Assembly: GCF_014698505.1 (NCBI RefSeq)
Contig: NZ_JACJTD010000026.1
Span: 1-64,000 of the forward strand
Length of the DNA: 64,000 nucleotides
Direction: 5' to 3'
DNA from: Nostoc foliaceum FACHB-393
GTDB taxonomy: Bacteria; Cyanobacteriota; Cyanobacteriia; Cyanobacteriales; Nostocaceae
In this document: positions 43,518-53,989 of the stretch, piece by piece
Layout of the letters: every line of letters begins with the position of its first letter
Position numbering within the stretch: the stretch's first letter is position 1
Made by a program: the position numbers and the translations under genes
Notes under the pieces: model-generated
Database searches by the model: none
Seen by the model: the letters and a program-made list of their open reading frames with translations, nothing else
Told to the model about the DNA's origin: nothing

Positions 43518-44042
43518 TTACCGCCTCATATACCGGCTAGCCATTTGGATAGCATCAGCGATATCGACATCACCATCGCCATCAGCATCCAAGAAAGAAT
43601 TCAGTACAGGATTCCCGCTACCTTGAGGATTCTGAGCATTTGCACCTGATTGCAAAAAATTCAGTACCAAAGGTACTGCTAAAGGCAGCAATTGTTGAAT
43701 TATACCAGCATCCAATCCAGTCCGCTGCGCAGCAACCTGAGCTACCTGTTGTTGTATCTGAGGAGAAAACAGCGAATTAACGGCTTGGGGGTTAGGTGAA
43801 GTACCAGCATATTGATTTACTAGAGTTTGTGCAGCTTGATTACCATCTGTGGCTTGCTTTTGTTGTAAAGCAGAACGCACTTGACTACCCACAATTGACA
43901 AGACTGATTGGATGGTAGAGGGATCTGCACCAGTGCGATCGCTCATCTGCTGTACAGTGTTCACAATACCTCCCAGTTGACCTAAGTTCCCCTGTAAATT
44001 AGGATTAGCAACCGCACCAAGAATTTGATCGAAAAGTCCCAT
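43518..44042 (-). CDS. DUF937 protein with C-terminal calcium-binding-like motif
   Basis: 174 residues. A DUF937/YidB-like helical domain (MGLFDQILGAVANPNLQGNL, SDRTGADPSTIQSVLSIVGS, LLPLAVPLVLNFL) is followed by a glycine/asparagine linker and the sequence DADGDGDVDIADAIQMASRY, which has the spacing of a dockerin/EF-hand calcium loop. Function unknown. No signal peptide, so it appears cytoplasmic. Confidence 0.8.
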   Translation of the reverse strand: MGLFDQILGAVANPNLQGNLGQLGGIVNTVQQMSDRTGADPSTIQSVLSIVGSQVRSALQQKQATDGNQAAQTLVNQYAGTSPNPQAVNSLFSPQIQQQVAQVAAQRTGLDAGIIQQLLPLAVPLVLNFLQSGANAQNPQGSGNPVLNSFLDADGDGDVDIADAIQMASRYMRR

Positions 44043-44334
44043 AAGTCTATTTCTCTTTCCTTGTTCTCAAAAATCTTGCCAAAACTGGCGTAAGTCCACT
44101 AAAAAATTAGCAGACCCCAACTTCATCATGAACGAATAAAATCTTAAAAGCTACTAGCTTAAGGATGAGAAATCGGTAGAGCGATATTAAAATGAAACGG
44201 GATCAAAACCTCAAGTTTTACCCTCAAAGGTTCAAATTTCGCAAAAGCTGCTTCTTACTACTCTGGTAAATAATACTGAAACTATTAAGATCAGAAGCAT
44301 CTGCCTGCTGAATACCCATTAATTTTTCTCAACC

Positions 44335-45888
44335 ATGCCTCTGTCACGGATAGTAACGCTGATTGTTGGTCTGATCGTCATTTTGGGGCTAGCCCTATGG
44401 CTAATTGATTCCCTATCGCGCCTCTATTGGCAATTGTCCTATTCGCCGTTGCTAGGCAATTTGCTGCTGTTGCTGCTGATTGTCCTCATCGGAGCCTTGG
44501 TTGCCGCTTTTGTCTATTATGTATTAGTGATTCAATCTGGGGAAAAGCGATCGCGCCGCAACCCAAAGCGAGTGACTCCAGCCCAAATTCCTGCTGGCAA
44601 ATCTGACGCTGCTTCTACAACTCTCCAAGCTGTGCGCCAACAGGTAGCGCAAATTCAAGATGAAGTAGCACGCCAGGCTTTATTAAGTAAATCACGAGAG
44701 ATTGAAGCCAACCTAGCACGGGGTGAAATTCAAGTAGTGGTATTTGGTACGGGGAGTGCTGGCAAAACTTCCCTAGTTAATGCGATTATGGGACGCATGG
44801 TTGGTCAGGTGGATGCACCGATGGGTACAACCCAGGTTGGAGAAACTTATTGTCTACGGTTGAAGGGATTAGAACGTAAAATTTTAATTACGGATACGCC
44901 AGGAATTTTAGAAGCGGGTGTGGCGGGAACGGAACGTGAACAAATGGCGCGAGAACTGGCAACAGAAGCAGATTTACTGTTGTTTGTGGTAGATAATGAC
45001 TTACGACGTTCAGAATATGAGCCGCTACGGGGGTTGGCAGAAATTGGTAAGCGATCGCTCCTAGTTCTCAACAAAACTGATTTATATACAGATGAAGATA
45101 AAGAATCCATCCTTGCTAGGTTGCGTCAACGGGTACGGGGATTTATTGCAACTAATGATGTGGTAGCGATCGCTGCTAATCCCCAACCTGCACAATTAGA
45201 AACTGGCGAAATCTTCCAACCGGAACCGGATATTGTTCCTTTGCTGCGGCGCACGGCTGCTGTTTTACGGGCCGAGGGTGAAGATTTGGTGGCGGATAAT
45301 ATTCTTTTGCAATCTCTGCGACTGGGAGACGAGGCGCGAAAACTCATCGATGGCCAGCGTCGTCGTCAAGCTGACAAAATCGTAGAACGGTTTCAGTGGA
45401 TTGGTGCTGGTGTGGTATCAGTTACGCCCATACCAGTGGTAGATTTATTGGCTACAGCCGCCGTTAATGCTCAAATGGTCGTGGAAATTGGCAGAGTGTA
45501 CGGCTGTGAATTAAATATGGAACGGGGACGAGAGTTAGCCCTTTCTTTAGCAAAAACGATCGCCAGTTTGGGCATTGTCAAGGGAGCAATTCAATTATTA
45601 TCTACAGCTTTGCAACTCAATGTTGCCACCTTTATTATTGGTAGGGCTATTCAAGGCGTAACAGCAGCTTATTTAACGCGAATTGCTGGTAAAAGCTTTA
45701 TTGAATATTTTCGTCATGACCAAGATTGGGGTGATGGTGGAATGACGGAAGTTGTGCAGCGACAGTTTCAAATTAATCGCAGAGATGAATTTATCAAGGC
45801 TTTTATTCAAGAAGCGATCGCGCGAGTGGTTAAGCCGTTAACAGATAAAGCTGAAGTAGTTGAACATGAAGAAGAAGCCAATAGTTAA
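44335..45888 (+). CDS. Membrane-anchored Era-like GTPase with DUF697
   Basis: 517 residues. Two N-terminal transmembrane helices (about 5-27 and 38-63) are followed by a GTPase domain: G1 GTGSAGKTSLVNAI near 139, G3 DTPGILEAG near 187, G4 LLVLNKTDLY near 242. The C-terminal DUF697 region holds further hydrophobic helices (GAGVVSVTPIPVVDLLATAA). Role unknown; related proteins act in membrane or ribosome quality. A shorter paralogue lies at 54328. Confidence 0.88.
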   Translation: MPLSRIVTLIVGLIVILGLALWLIDSLSRLYWQLSYSPLLGNLLLLLLIVLIGALVAAFVYYVLVIQSGEKRSRRNPKRVTPAQIPAGKSDAASTTLQAVRQQVAQIQDEVARQALLSKSREIEANLARGEIQVVVFGTGSAGKTSLVNAIMGRMVGQVDAPMGTTQVGETYCLRLKGLERKILITDTPGILEAGVAGTEREQMARELATEADLLLFVVDNDLRRSEYEPLRGLAEIGKRSLLVLNKTDLYTDEDKESILARLRQRVRGFIATNDVVAIAANPQPAQLETGEIFQPEPDIVPLLRRTAAVLRAEGEDLVADNILLQSLRLGDEARKLIDGQRRRQADKIVERFQWIGAGVVSVTPIPVVDLLATAAVNAQMVVEIGRVYGCELNMERGRELALSLAKTIASLGIVKGAIQLLSTALQLNVATFIIGRAIQGVTAAYLTRIAGKSFIEYFRHDQDWGDGGMTEVVQRQFQINRRDEFIKAFIQEAIARVVKPLTDKAEVVEHEEEANS

Positions 45889-46080
45889 ACAATACAAAAA
45901 TCAATGTGCTTACTGTTATTAGGTTTTTAATAAAACATTAAATTTGTTTACGCAAAAATACTTAAATTATGCAATTTGCATTTAGTCATTAAAACTCTAG
46001 TTATTTATTTCTAAAGTATTCCGGAAACAGGAAGTAATGTCAGAAAAATTAAATAAAAGAACTTACTGAGTAACCAGGTC

Positions 46081-47841
46081 ATGACCTACCACATAATCGG
46101 GAAATTACTACAAGGGCGTTACCAAATTGTCCAAAGCCTGGGTGCAGGGGTGTTTGGACAAACATACATTGCTGTAGACGTAGATTATCCACAGAATCCT
46201 AAATGCGTTGTTAAGCAGATCAAAGCTAGCAGTTCCGAATCCGGCTACTTGGAGATGCTGAGGTTACTGTTTCTGACTGAAACTGAAACCCTCAAGCTTT
46301 TGGGAAGCCATCACCAAATTCCTGAGTTTATCGACTGCTTTGAAGAAAACAAGCGATTTTATTTAGTCCAAGAGCGGATTGAAGGACATGCGCTGACTGC
46401 GGAATTACCTATTGATCAACAGTGGGGGTCTTTGTGGAGTGAAAGGGAAGTTGTAGAATTCCTGATAGATGTCTTAGGTATTTTGGAATTTGTTCACTAT
46501 CAAGGCGTTATTCATTGCGATATCAAGCCGGAAAACTTGATCAGACGCACTAGCGATTGCAAGTTAGTTATGATTGACTTTGGCTCAATCCAGTCTATCG
46601 ATTTTGGCATAGGTGCAGAATTGCCGATTTATAGAATTCCCGTCACTTCATTAGGGTATATACCGCCAGAGCAATTTATTGGACAAACACAGCCCAACAG
46701 TGATATTTATGCTTTGGGTATGATTGCCATCCAGGCTTTAACAGGGCTAGAACCACTACAATTAAAAGCTGATCCTTATACTAATGAAATTGTTTGGCGT
46801 TCTGAAAACACGCCAGTTAACGATTATCTTGCTGCTGTTCTCAGCCAAATGATTCGCTACGATTACCAAAACCGCTTCCAGTCTGCGAGTGAGGTACTGC
46901 GGGTACTCAAACAAATAATATGGGATCAGCCACCAGAAATATTAGAAGCAGATGAGCAATTTCCTCTAGAGGCGGCGGTTGAATATTATAATTCTCACAA
47001 TTCTACATCTGGAAAATCATTCCCGTTATTCACAGGAATGAAAGTAGGACTGGCCGCTAATTCTTTATTGATGGGATTTAGTGTATATTCTTTAGTTAAT
47101 ACTGCACCTGCATACTCAGAAACAGACACTTTATCTCAAGCAAAAAAAGAATATCAAGCTGGGGATTTGCAAGAAGCGATCGCATTAGTTAAATCAATTC
47201 CCTCCCACAGCAATGTTTATCCAGAAGCGCAAGCTAAAATTGAAGAATGGCAAGACCAATGGCAAGTAGCTGCACAGCAATATCAAATAGCTCAAATAGC
47301 TTTTCATGAGAGCAAATGGTCAGATGTTATTGAGGCTGCTGCTAAAATTCCAAATATTTTATATTGGCAATCTAAAACAGATAAACTAGTTCGGCAAGCT
47401 TCCATAAATATTGAAGTCCAGACGCAAGATTTATTAGCAAAAGCTTACGAAAGTGCCGAGATAAAAGATTTTTCTTCTGCATTACAATATCTGCGGCAAA
47501 TTCCTAAAGAAAGTCGTGCAGGTGCTTTAGTTCAAGACAAGTTGGCTGAGTACAATCGAAAGCGCCAGATTAGAGCAGCCTACTTTTTACAGAAAGCCTA
47601 TAAGAAAGCATCTATTAGTGATTTTGATCAGGCTGTAAAATTCCTCCAAAATATTCCCAACGATACTCTAGTTTATGCTCAAGCTCAAGTCAAATTGAAT
47701 GAGTATACTCAAAAGCAACGTATACTGGCTAACAATCAAAAGGTAGCTTCTGCAAAAAGAACAAATTCATCCGTACCTAAAAACTCAGTAACTGAATATC
47801 TTCAAGAAGTAAATTATCTGCAAGAGGTGAATATTCGCTAG
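46081..47841 (+). CDS. Ser/Thr protein kinase with membrane segment and helical repeats
   Basis: 586 residues. Kinase domain about 10-280: glycine loop LGAGVFGQTYIAVD, CVVKQIK lysine, catalytic loop IHCDIKPENLIRR near 144, DFG in MIDFGSIQS. The HRD histidine-arginine is HCD, an RD-independent variant. A hydrophobic segment near 318-340 should span the membrane, and the outside part carries four TPR-like helical units of about 60 residues (QEAIALVKSIPSHSNVYPEA). Convergent with a second kinase at 47964. Confidence 0.9.
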   Translation: MTYHIIGKLLQGRYQIVQSLGAGVFGQTYIAVDVDYPQNPKCVVKQIKASSSESGYLEMLRLLFLTETETLKLLGSHHQIPEFIDCFEENKRFYLVQERIEGHALTAELPIDQQWGSLWSEREVVEFLIDVLGILEFVHYQGVIHCDIKPENLIRRTSDCKLVMIDFGSIQSIDFGIGAELPIYRIPVTSLGYIPPEQFIGQTQPNSDIYALGMIAIQALTGLEPLQLKADPYTNEIVWRSENTPVNDYLAAVLSQMIRYDYQNRFQSASEVLRVLKQIIWDQPPEILEADEQFPLEAAVEYYNSHNSTSGKSFPLFTGMKVGLAANSLLMGFSVYSLVNTAPAYSETDTLSQAKKEYQAGDLQEAIALVKSIPSHSNVYPEAQAKIEEWQDQWQVAAQQYQIAQIAFHESKWSDVIEAAAKIPNILYWQSKTDKLVRQASINIEVQTQDLLAKAYESAEIKDFSSALQYLRQIPKESRAGALVQDKLAEYNRKRQIRAAYFLQKAYKKASISDFDQAVKFLQNIPNDTLVYAQAQVKLNEYTQKQRILANNQKVASAKRTNSSVPKNSVTEYLQEVNYLQEVNIR

Positions 47842-47963
47842 TTACAGTAATTTTTAGATGCATAGACTTGTTACATATAACAAACAATTTTTTATTATCT
47901 ATGTATAAGAAGTATTTTTAATAATCCGTAATTACGAATTATGAATTACGAATTATTAATGTA

Positions 47964-50093
47964 CTAGGGTGCTGTCTGCGGTGGATTGGTGGAATTAGGA
48001 ACTGGGATAATTGGCACGATTATAGGCTTTGGTTTCTCAGATTGCAGCTGAATCTGGGCTTGATTGCGAGCGTCTATTGCTTGTTGGTAATTAGGCTTGT
48101 ATTTTATCGCTTGATCGTAAGATGCGATCGCATCTTGAAACCGTTTCAAATTTAGTAAAGCATTGCCCCTGCTATACCAGCTTTCAGAATGGTCTGGTTT
48201 ATAACGGACTGCCTTATTATAAGACGCGATCGCATCTTCATATTTTTGCAAAATGTATTGCGAATTCCCCAGATTATACCAGAGTTGATAGTCGTTTTGC
48301 TTAAGTGTTGCTGCTTTGTTATAAGATTTTATTGCTTCTTCATAGCGTTGGTTTTGATGCAGCGACCAACCCATGTTATACCATGCTTGATAATTCCTAG
48401 GATTATATTTAATTACTTGGTTAAAAGATTCAATCGCTTCTGGATAACGTTGTAAATTGAGCAGTACATTTCCTCTCGAAAACCAAGCTTGATAATAATT
48501 TGGCTTGTATTGCACCGCTTTGTCATAGGCTGTAAATGCATCTTTATACCGTCGTAGATTTACTAAAGAATTTCCGAAGTTATACCAAGCTTGATCGTAG
48601 TCTGGCTTTAAATCCACGACTTTTTCGTATGCTGCGATCGCTTCTTCATATCGGTTAGAATTTTGTAACGCTAATCCCTTTTTATACCAAGCTTCGTAAT
48701 TATCTGGTTTAAATTCAATTGCTTTTTCATAAGATTTAATTGCTTGGTCATATTGGCTTAAATTACTTAAAGCTTCACCCTTAGCATTCCAGAGTTCCGA
48801 GTTTTCATTGTTTAATTGTAAGGCTTTGTCAAAAGAGGCGATCGCTTCTTGATATCGCTGCAAATTTCCCAATACAAATCCTCGTCCACTCCAGGCTTCA
48901 AAATAATCTGGCTGAATTTGAATTGCTCTATCATATGCCGCTAGCGCCTCTTTGTATTTTTTTAATTTAGATAGAGTTTTGCCTTGACCATTCCAGCCTT
49001 GAGCATAATCTGGTCTAATACTAACGGCTTTTTCATATACTTCTAATGCATCTTTATAGCGTTGCAAATCAAACAGCGTACTTCCTTGCTTGGATAATTC
49101 TATGGCGTTATTTGAATTAATGTAATTTAAAATTAATATTGATGCTACTCCGCTGACTCCAATTAAAAATATTGTCAATAGAATCTTCAACAATATGCCT
49201 TTTTTAGGTTGATGTTTGTTTGTATTCTTTGCTGGAGAAATAGGAGTTAATGCAATTGTCTCAGCGGGTGGTTGTGTTAAATCATTCACAGCTTGTAATG
49301 CTACCGTTGCCGAAGGATAGCGTTGTCGAAAATCGTAGCACACCATCTTATCTAAGAATTGAGCGAATTCTGGTGTTACCGTAGCTTGATTTTGCCAGAT
49401 AATTTCATTAGTATCGGCATCTTTTACTATTTCCTCTGGTAATAATCCAGTGAGAGCTTGAATAGCAATTATTCCCACAGCATAGATATCACTGCTTAAT
49501 TTTGGCGTACCATGAGCTTGTTCTCCAGGAATATATCCAGGCGTACCGATGGCAACGGTACCTTTAGTTGAGCCTTCGGGAGTAATCACCTGGGTAGTAA
49601 TTTGTTTAACTGCACCAAAATCAATTAAGATTAATTTGCCATCTGGGTGCCGTCTGAGAATGTTTCGCGGATTGACATCACGGTGAATTACATTCTGTTG
49701 ATGGACAAATTCTAAAATTGTCAAAAGTTCTTGTAAAAGTGAAATTACTTGGTCTTGACTGAGGGTTTTACCTGGGATTAATTCTTGACTCAGGTCATGA
49801 CCTTCGATCAATTCCTGTACGAGATAGAATTGGGCGTTATCCTCAAAGTAAGCTAACAGTTGGGGAATGCGATCGTGAGTTCCTAATTTATACAGAACTT
49901 GTGCTTCTGTATCAAATAAACGCCTAGCTGTCTCCAAAGTTACCGGATCACTTGCCTGGGGTTTAAGTTTCTTAACGACACATGGAGGTGAACCGGGTAA
50001 TTGGGTATCACTGGCCACAAAAGTTTCACCAAAACCCCCACCTCCCAAGTTACTAATAATTTGGTATCTTCCTACAAGAGTGTTTCCTAGCAT
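47964..50093 (-). CDS. Ser/Thr protein kinase with TPR array
   Basis: 709 residues. Kinase domain about 10-275: LGGGGFGETFVASD, CVVKKLK, catalytic loop VIHRDVNPRNILRRHPDGK and DFGAVKQ. The loop lysine of HRDxKxxN is Asn here (codon AAT), which may weaken catalysis. One transmembrane segment near 300-325 precedes about ten TPRs of 34 residues (YQEAIASFDKALQLNNENSE type), ending in a proline-rich tail. Cyanobacterial TPR-kinases act in stress and heterocyst signalling; no specific role is shown here. Confidence 0.92.
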   Translation of the reverse strand: MLGNTLVGRYQIISNLGGGGFGETFVASDTQLPGSPPCVVKKLKPQASDPVTLETARRLFDTEAQVLYKLGTHDRIPQLLAYFEDNAQFYLVQELIEGHDLSQELIPGKTLSQDQVISLLQELLTILEFVHQQNVIHRDVNPRNILRRHPDGKLILIDFGAVKQITTQVITPEGSTKGTVAIGTPGYIPGEQAHGTPKLSSDIYAVGIIAIQALTGLLPEEIVKDADTNEIIWQNQATVTPEFAQFLDKMVCYDFRQRYPSATVALQAVNDLTQPPAETIALTPISPAKNTNKHQPKKGILLKILLTIFLIGVSGVASILILNYINSNNAIELSKQGSTLFDLQRYKDALEVYEKAVSIRPDYAQGWNGQGKTLSKLKKYKEALAAYDRAIQIQPDYFEAWSGRGFVLGNLQRYQEAIASFDKALQLNNENSELWNAKGEALSNLSQYDQAIKSYEKAIEFKPDNYEAWYKKGLALQNSNRYEEAIAAYEKVVDLKPDYDQAWYNFGNSLVNLRRYKDAFTAYDKAVQYKPNYYQAWFSRGNVLLNLQRYPEAIESFNQVIKYNPRNYQAWYNMGWSLHQNQRYEEAIKSYNKAATLKQNDYQLWYNLGNSQYILQKYEDAIASYNKAVRYKPDHSESWYSRGNALLNLKRFQDAIASYDQAIKYKPNYQQAIDARNQAQIQLQSEKPKPIIVPIIPVPNSTNPPQTAP

Positions 50094-50252
50094 CTCGTTT
50101 GCCTAGTTAAGTGCGATGCGATCTGATTTCAATCTTGCCACACGTTAGGGAGGATAGGGTGAGCGGGGAGTAGGAAGTAGGGAGTGGGGAGCAGAGGAGC
50201 AGATAGGAATATTTGGTGTTTCTTAATTATGAATTACGAATTATGAATTACG

Positions 50253-50311
50253 TTAGCGCAGCGTTAGCGAGTCTTCTCCCAAAGGGAGACGCTAAGAGCG
50301 AACGAGCGTCA
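50253..50311. repeat. Short repetitive DNA upstream of the rhomboid homologue
   Basis: cgcagcgttagcgagtcttc / ccaaagggagacgctaagag-type units are inserted into an attatgaattacgaattatg repeat tract. Non-coding; the tract ends 20 bases before the start codon at 50331. Confidence 0.5.
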
Positions 50312-50330
50312 TTACAAATTACGAATTAGT

Positions 50331-51032
50331 ATGATTCCTATTAGTGATAATATCCGTTGCCGGATCAAACCGGTTATTAATTACTGGCTGATTGGTATTA
50401 ATGTTGCCGTATTTTTATGGGAACTTCAACTAGAATTTAGTGGCGGGCTAGGTTATTTTGTTAATAGTTGGGGTTTGATTCCAGCGCAGATTAGTGGAGC
50501 AATTACAAATGCATTGTTCTTCAACAACTCTGCTGCTTGGATAATTGTAATTTGGCGAGCATTTTCACTATTTTTTGCAATATTTATACATGGTAGTTTT
50601 AGCCAGATATTAGGAAACCTACTATTTCTGTGGGTTTTTGGCAAAACTGTTGAGAATATTTTGGGACATGGACGCTATTTAGGATTTTATCTAGCGGCTG
50701 GCGTAATGATAGGAGTAGTGCAAGTTCTGGCTGAACCGAGTTTGACAGTCCCATTGATTGGGGCGAATGGCGCGATCGCAGCTATTTTAGGAGCATATAT
50801 TATGAAGTTTCCTAAAGCAAAAATTGACACTATTTTGCCGCTAATAATCTTGTATATCCCCATCGAACTTCCAGCTTTTTTCTATATATTTTGGTGGTTT
50901 GTGCAACAATTATTTTATGGTATTGGTAGTTTAAATATTCCTCCCGTTGGCGTAAATCAATCGGGTGTTGTCTTCTGGGGGCAAGTTCTGGGATTATTGA
51001 GTGGTGCAGCTTTCATGCGTCTGAAGAGATGA
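50331..51032 (+). CDS. Rhomboid-family membrane protein, catalytic residues missing
   Basis: 233 residues with about six hydrophobic helices and the rhomboid sequence landmarks: YWLIGINVAVFLWEL, HGSFSQILGNLLFLWVFGKT, and the helix with IGANGAIAAILGAY. In active rhomboids that motif is GASG with the nucleophile Ser; here it is Asn146 (codon AAT at 50766). The catalytic His of the last helix (AHxGG) is Gln218 in FWGQVLGLLSG. Without both it should not be a protease and may act as a binding or chaperone protein like eukaryotic iRhoms. Confidence 0.85.
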   Translation: MIPISDNIRCRIKPVINYWLIGINVAVFLWELQLEFSGGLGYFVNSWGLIPAQISGAITNALFFNNSAAWIIVIWRAFSLFFAIFIHGSFSQILGNLLFLWVFGKTVENILGHGRYLGFYLAAGVMIGVVQVLAEPSLTVPLIGANGAIAAILGAYIMKFPKAKIDTILPLIILYIPIELPAFFYIFWWFVQQLFYGIGSLNIPPVGVNQSGVVFWGQVLGLLSGAAFMRLKR

Positions 51033-51229
51033 TTTATTACTAAATCACCGCTCGATGCAAAGCCTGTTATCGTCAGACATCGATCTGAATGTTAGAAGAT
51101 ATCTTTTGGCTAAAACTCCTATGTGCCTTTTGATGGATTGCGTTTTTTAGTTGAAAAATCCATACTGCTAATACTAGGGGATGCCAATTATTCAAATCGG
51201 TATTGTTTAGTTATATAGCGGTGTATAAG

Positions 51230-53878
51230 ATGCCAAATGTTGATAAAATTAACTTTAAAATCACTGATGAATTAGCAGTTCTACGGCAGCGTGTAGCTGA
51301 GTTAGAACGATCAGAAATATTTTATCAGCAAAGGCAAACAGCGCTTGAGCAGCAAGTAATAGAGCTAGAAAAAAAACTGGCACTTGCACTACAATATCCC
51401 CATATTCAAGCTGTTAAATATGATATCAAGTGGCATCTTGAACAAAAGACATCCACAGCTTTTAATGTGCCAACAGATGTAGCAGTCACTTTACAGCAAC
51501 TCCAACAAGAAATTGCAGAGCGACAGCAGGTAGAAGCGTCGCTAAGGGAGAGTGAAGAACGGCTCAGGCTAGCCCTAGAGGTTTCCCAGATGGGCTTGTG
51601 GGATTGGAATATTGTTACTAATCAAGTCATCTGGTCTGAAAATCATGAAGTGCTTTTTGGTGTGCTACCAGGTAGTTTTGACGGCCCTTACGAAACGTTT
51701 CAGAAGTGCGTTTATCCTGAAGACAGGCAATCTGTGATGCAAGGGATCGCCTACGCTTTAGAACAAAAGACTGACTACAACGATGAATTTCGTATAGTTC
51801 GATCAGACCAAAGTGTACATTGGATTTCTGCCAAGGGAAAATTTATCTACGACGATCGCGGACAAGCGGTACGAATGATCGGCGTTTGTATGGAAACTAC
51901 TGTCTGCAAGCAAGCAGAAGAAAGTACTCGTGAACTCACAACCCAAGTGCAAGAACAGGCAAATATTTTAAATGCCATCCTCACCGCCTCAGTCGATCAC
52001 ATTTATATCTTTGATGGCAGAGGTTGCTATCAGTATGTCAGTCATGATGCAGCTACGGTATTAGGCTTCAAGCCTCAGGATATTGTCGGAAAAACTTTGC
52101 AAGACCTGGATGTACCCGCAGACCTTATAGAACAGGTAGATAATCAACGACAAACTGTCATGAAAACTGGGCAGCCAATCAAGGATGAATGTAAATATGT
52201 TACTCCTGATGGCGTGCATTATTATGAATACATCCTCACACCATTACGAAATTCCGACCAAACTATTGAAGGCGTAATTACTGTTTCTCGTGATATTACC
52301 GAACACAAACGGGCAGAAAAAACATTACGCGAAAGTGAAGCCAGATTTCGGCGTTTGTTTGAATCCAACCTGATCGGGGTCGCTTTTTGGAATGTAGATG
52401 GCTTTATTCTTGATGCCAATGATGCCTTTCTCCAGCTAGCTGGCTACACTCGTGATGAGTTTGCCACCTTAGGTAGAATTAATTGGCGAGAACTTACTCC
52501 TGTTGAATATAAGGATTTAGACGATCGCGCCCTTTTGGAACTGCAAACCACTGGAATTTCCAAAATTTACGAGAAAGAATACATCCACCGCAACGGGAAG
52601 CGAGTCCCAATTGTTTTGGGGGTAGCCTTGTTAAATGACTCCAAGGATAATGGTGTTGCTTTTGTACTAGATATTACCGATCGCAAATCAGCCGAGAAAG
52701 AATGCGATCGCCTACTCGAACGAGAAACCAAAGCACGCAAACAAGCAGAAATCGCCAACAAAATCAAAGATGAGTTTCTGGCGGTTCTCTCCCATGAACT
52801 ACGAACCCCACTCAACTCCGTTTTGGGATGGTCGAAAATGTTGCGGACTCGCAAGTTTGATGAAAAAACCACTAACCACGCCTTAGAAACCATTGAACGC
52901 AACGCCAAGTTACAAACCCAGCTAATTGAAGATTTGTTGGATGTGTCTCGCATCCTCCAAGGAAAATTAAACTTAAATATCTGTCCAGTTAGCTTGGTAA
53001 TGGTAGTTGAAGCAGCACTAGAGACAGTACAACTAGCAGCACAAGCTAAGTCAATTCAAATGAAGACTATATTTGATCCGACTTTGGAGCAAGTGATGGG
53101 CGATCCAAATCGGCTTCAGCAAGTTGTATGGAATCTACTTTCGAATGCGGTAAAATTTACCCCAACAGGCGGACGGGTAGAAATTCGACTAATGCAAGTT
53201 GGTAACCAAGCTCAAATTAAGATCAGCGATACAGGTAAGGGAATTAGCTCAGAGTTTTTGCCTTATGTGTTCGATTACTTTCGCCAAGCTGATAGCACAA
53301 CTACCCGGACATTTGGTGGACTAGGTTTAGGATTAGCGATCGTGCGTAAGGTTGTAGAGATGCATGGAGGAAAAGTTCAAGCCGAAAGTCTTGGAGAAGG
53401 ATCAGGTACCACCTTCACTGTTGAGCTACCGCTTTTAGTCAGAAGTGAAGATGTTCGGCGTGAAAATAATGAGTTTTTAGATTGTGAGCCTGAATCCTCG
53501 CTCCTTTCGAATACACAAGTTTTGGTAGTGGACGATGAACCAGATATCCGCGACTTAGTGACCTTTATTTTGCAAGACTACGGTGTAGAAGTAACCGCCG
53601 TATCTTCCGCACAGGAAGCATTACAAGCGCTGTCTGAATCAATACCAGATGTTTTAATTAGCGATATTGGAATGCCAAAGACAGACGGTTATATGCTGAT
53701 GCGTGAAGTGAGGGCGCGATCGCCTCAACAAGGAGGATTGGTACCAGCGATCGCTCTGACGGCTTATGCAGGCGAAATGAATCAGCAGCAAGCACTAGCA
53801 GCAGGATTTCAAATGCATATTTCTAAACCAGTAGATCCAGATGCATTGGTGAAAGCAATTACTGATTTGATTAATTAG
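51230..53878 (+). CDS. Hybrid histidine kinase with three PAS domains and receiver
   Basis: 882 residues from the ATG at 51230 (an upstream TTG at 51203 is less likely). A coiled coil (about 5-60) leads into three PAS/PAC modules near 105-225, 240-360 and 370-490. The HisKA box FLAVLSHELRTPLNSVLGWS near 517 carries the phospho-His, the HATPase has NLLSNAVKFTPTGG, ISDTGKGIS and GLGLGLAIVRK, and a C-terminal REC domain (VLVVDDEPDIRDLV, phospho-Asp in LISDIGMPK) ends the protein. No transmembrane segment. Ligand unknown. Confidence 0.92.
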   Translation: MPNVDKINFKITDELAVLRQRVAELERSEIFYQQRQTALEQQVIELEKKLALALQYPHIQAVKYDIKWHLEQKTSTAFNVPTDVAVTLQQLQQEIAERQQVEASLRESEERLRLALEVSQMGLWDWNIVTNQVIWSENHEVLFGVLPGSFDGPYETFQKCVYPEDRQSVMQGIAYALEQKTDYNDEFRIVRSDQSVHWISAKGKFIYDDRGQAVRMIGVCMETTVCKQAEESTRELTTQVQEQANILNAILTASVDHIYIFDGRGCYQYVSHDAATVLGFKPQDIVGKTLQDLDVPADLIEQVDNQRQTVMKTGQPIKDECKYVTPDGVHYYEYILTPLRNSDQTIEGVITVSRDITEHKRAEKTLRESEARFRRLFESNLIGVAFWNVDGFILDANDAFLQLAGYTRDEFATLGRINWRELTPVEYKDLDDRALLELQTTGISKIYEKEYIHRNGKRVPIVLGVALLNDSKDNGVAFVLDITDRKSAEKECDRLLERETKARKQAEIANKIKDEFLAVLSHELRTPLNSVLGWSKMLRTRKFDEKTTNHALETIERNAKLQTQLIEDLLDVSRILQGKLNLNICPVSLVMVVEAALETVQLAAQAKSIQMKTIFDPTLEQVMGDPNRLQQVVWNLLSNAVKFTPTGGRVEIRLMQVGNQAQIKISDTGKGISSEFLPYVFDYFRQADSTTTRTFGGLGLGLAIVRKVVEMHGGKVQAESLGEGSGTTFTVELPLLVRSEDVRRENNEFLDCEPESSLLSNTQVLVVDDEPDIRDLVTFILQDYGVEVTAVSSAQEALQALSESIPDVLISDIGMPKTDGYMLMREVRARSPQQGGLVPAIALTAYAGEMNQQQALAAGFQMHISKPVDPDALVKAITDLIN

Positions 53879-53989
53879 TCATTGGTCATTGGTGATTATT
53901 TGTTGGTATATACCGAGTGTTTCGTTGGCGAAAAAACTTTTTTATTAAAGGACTAATTTAAACCACGTTCCTTGTGGGCGTGGTATCTC

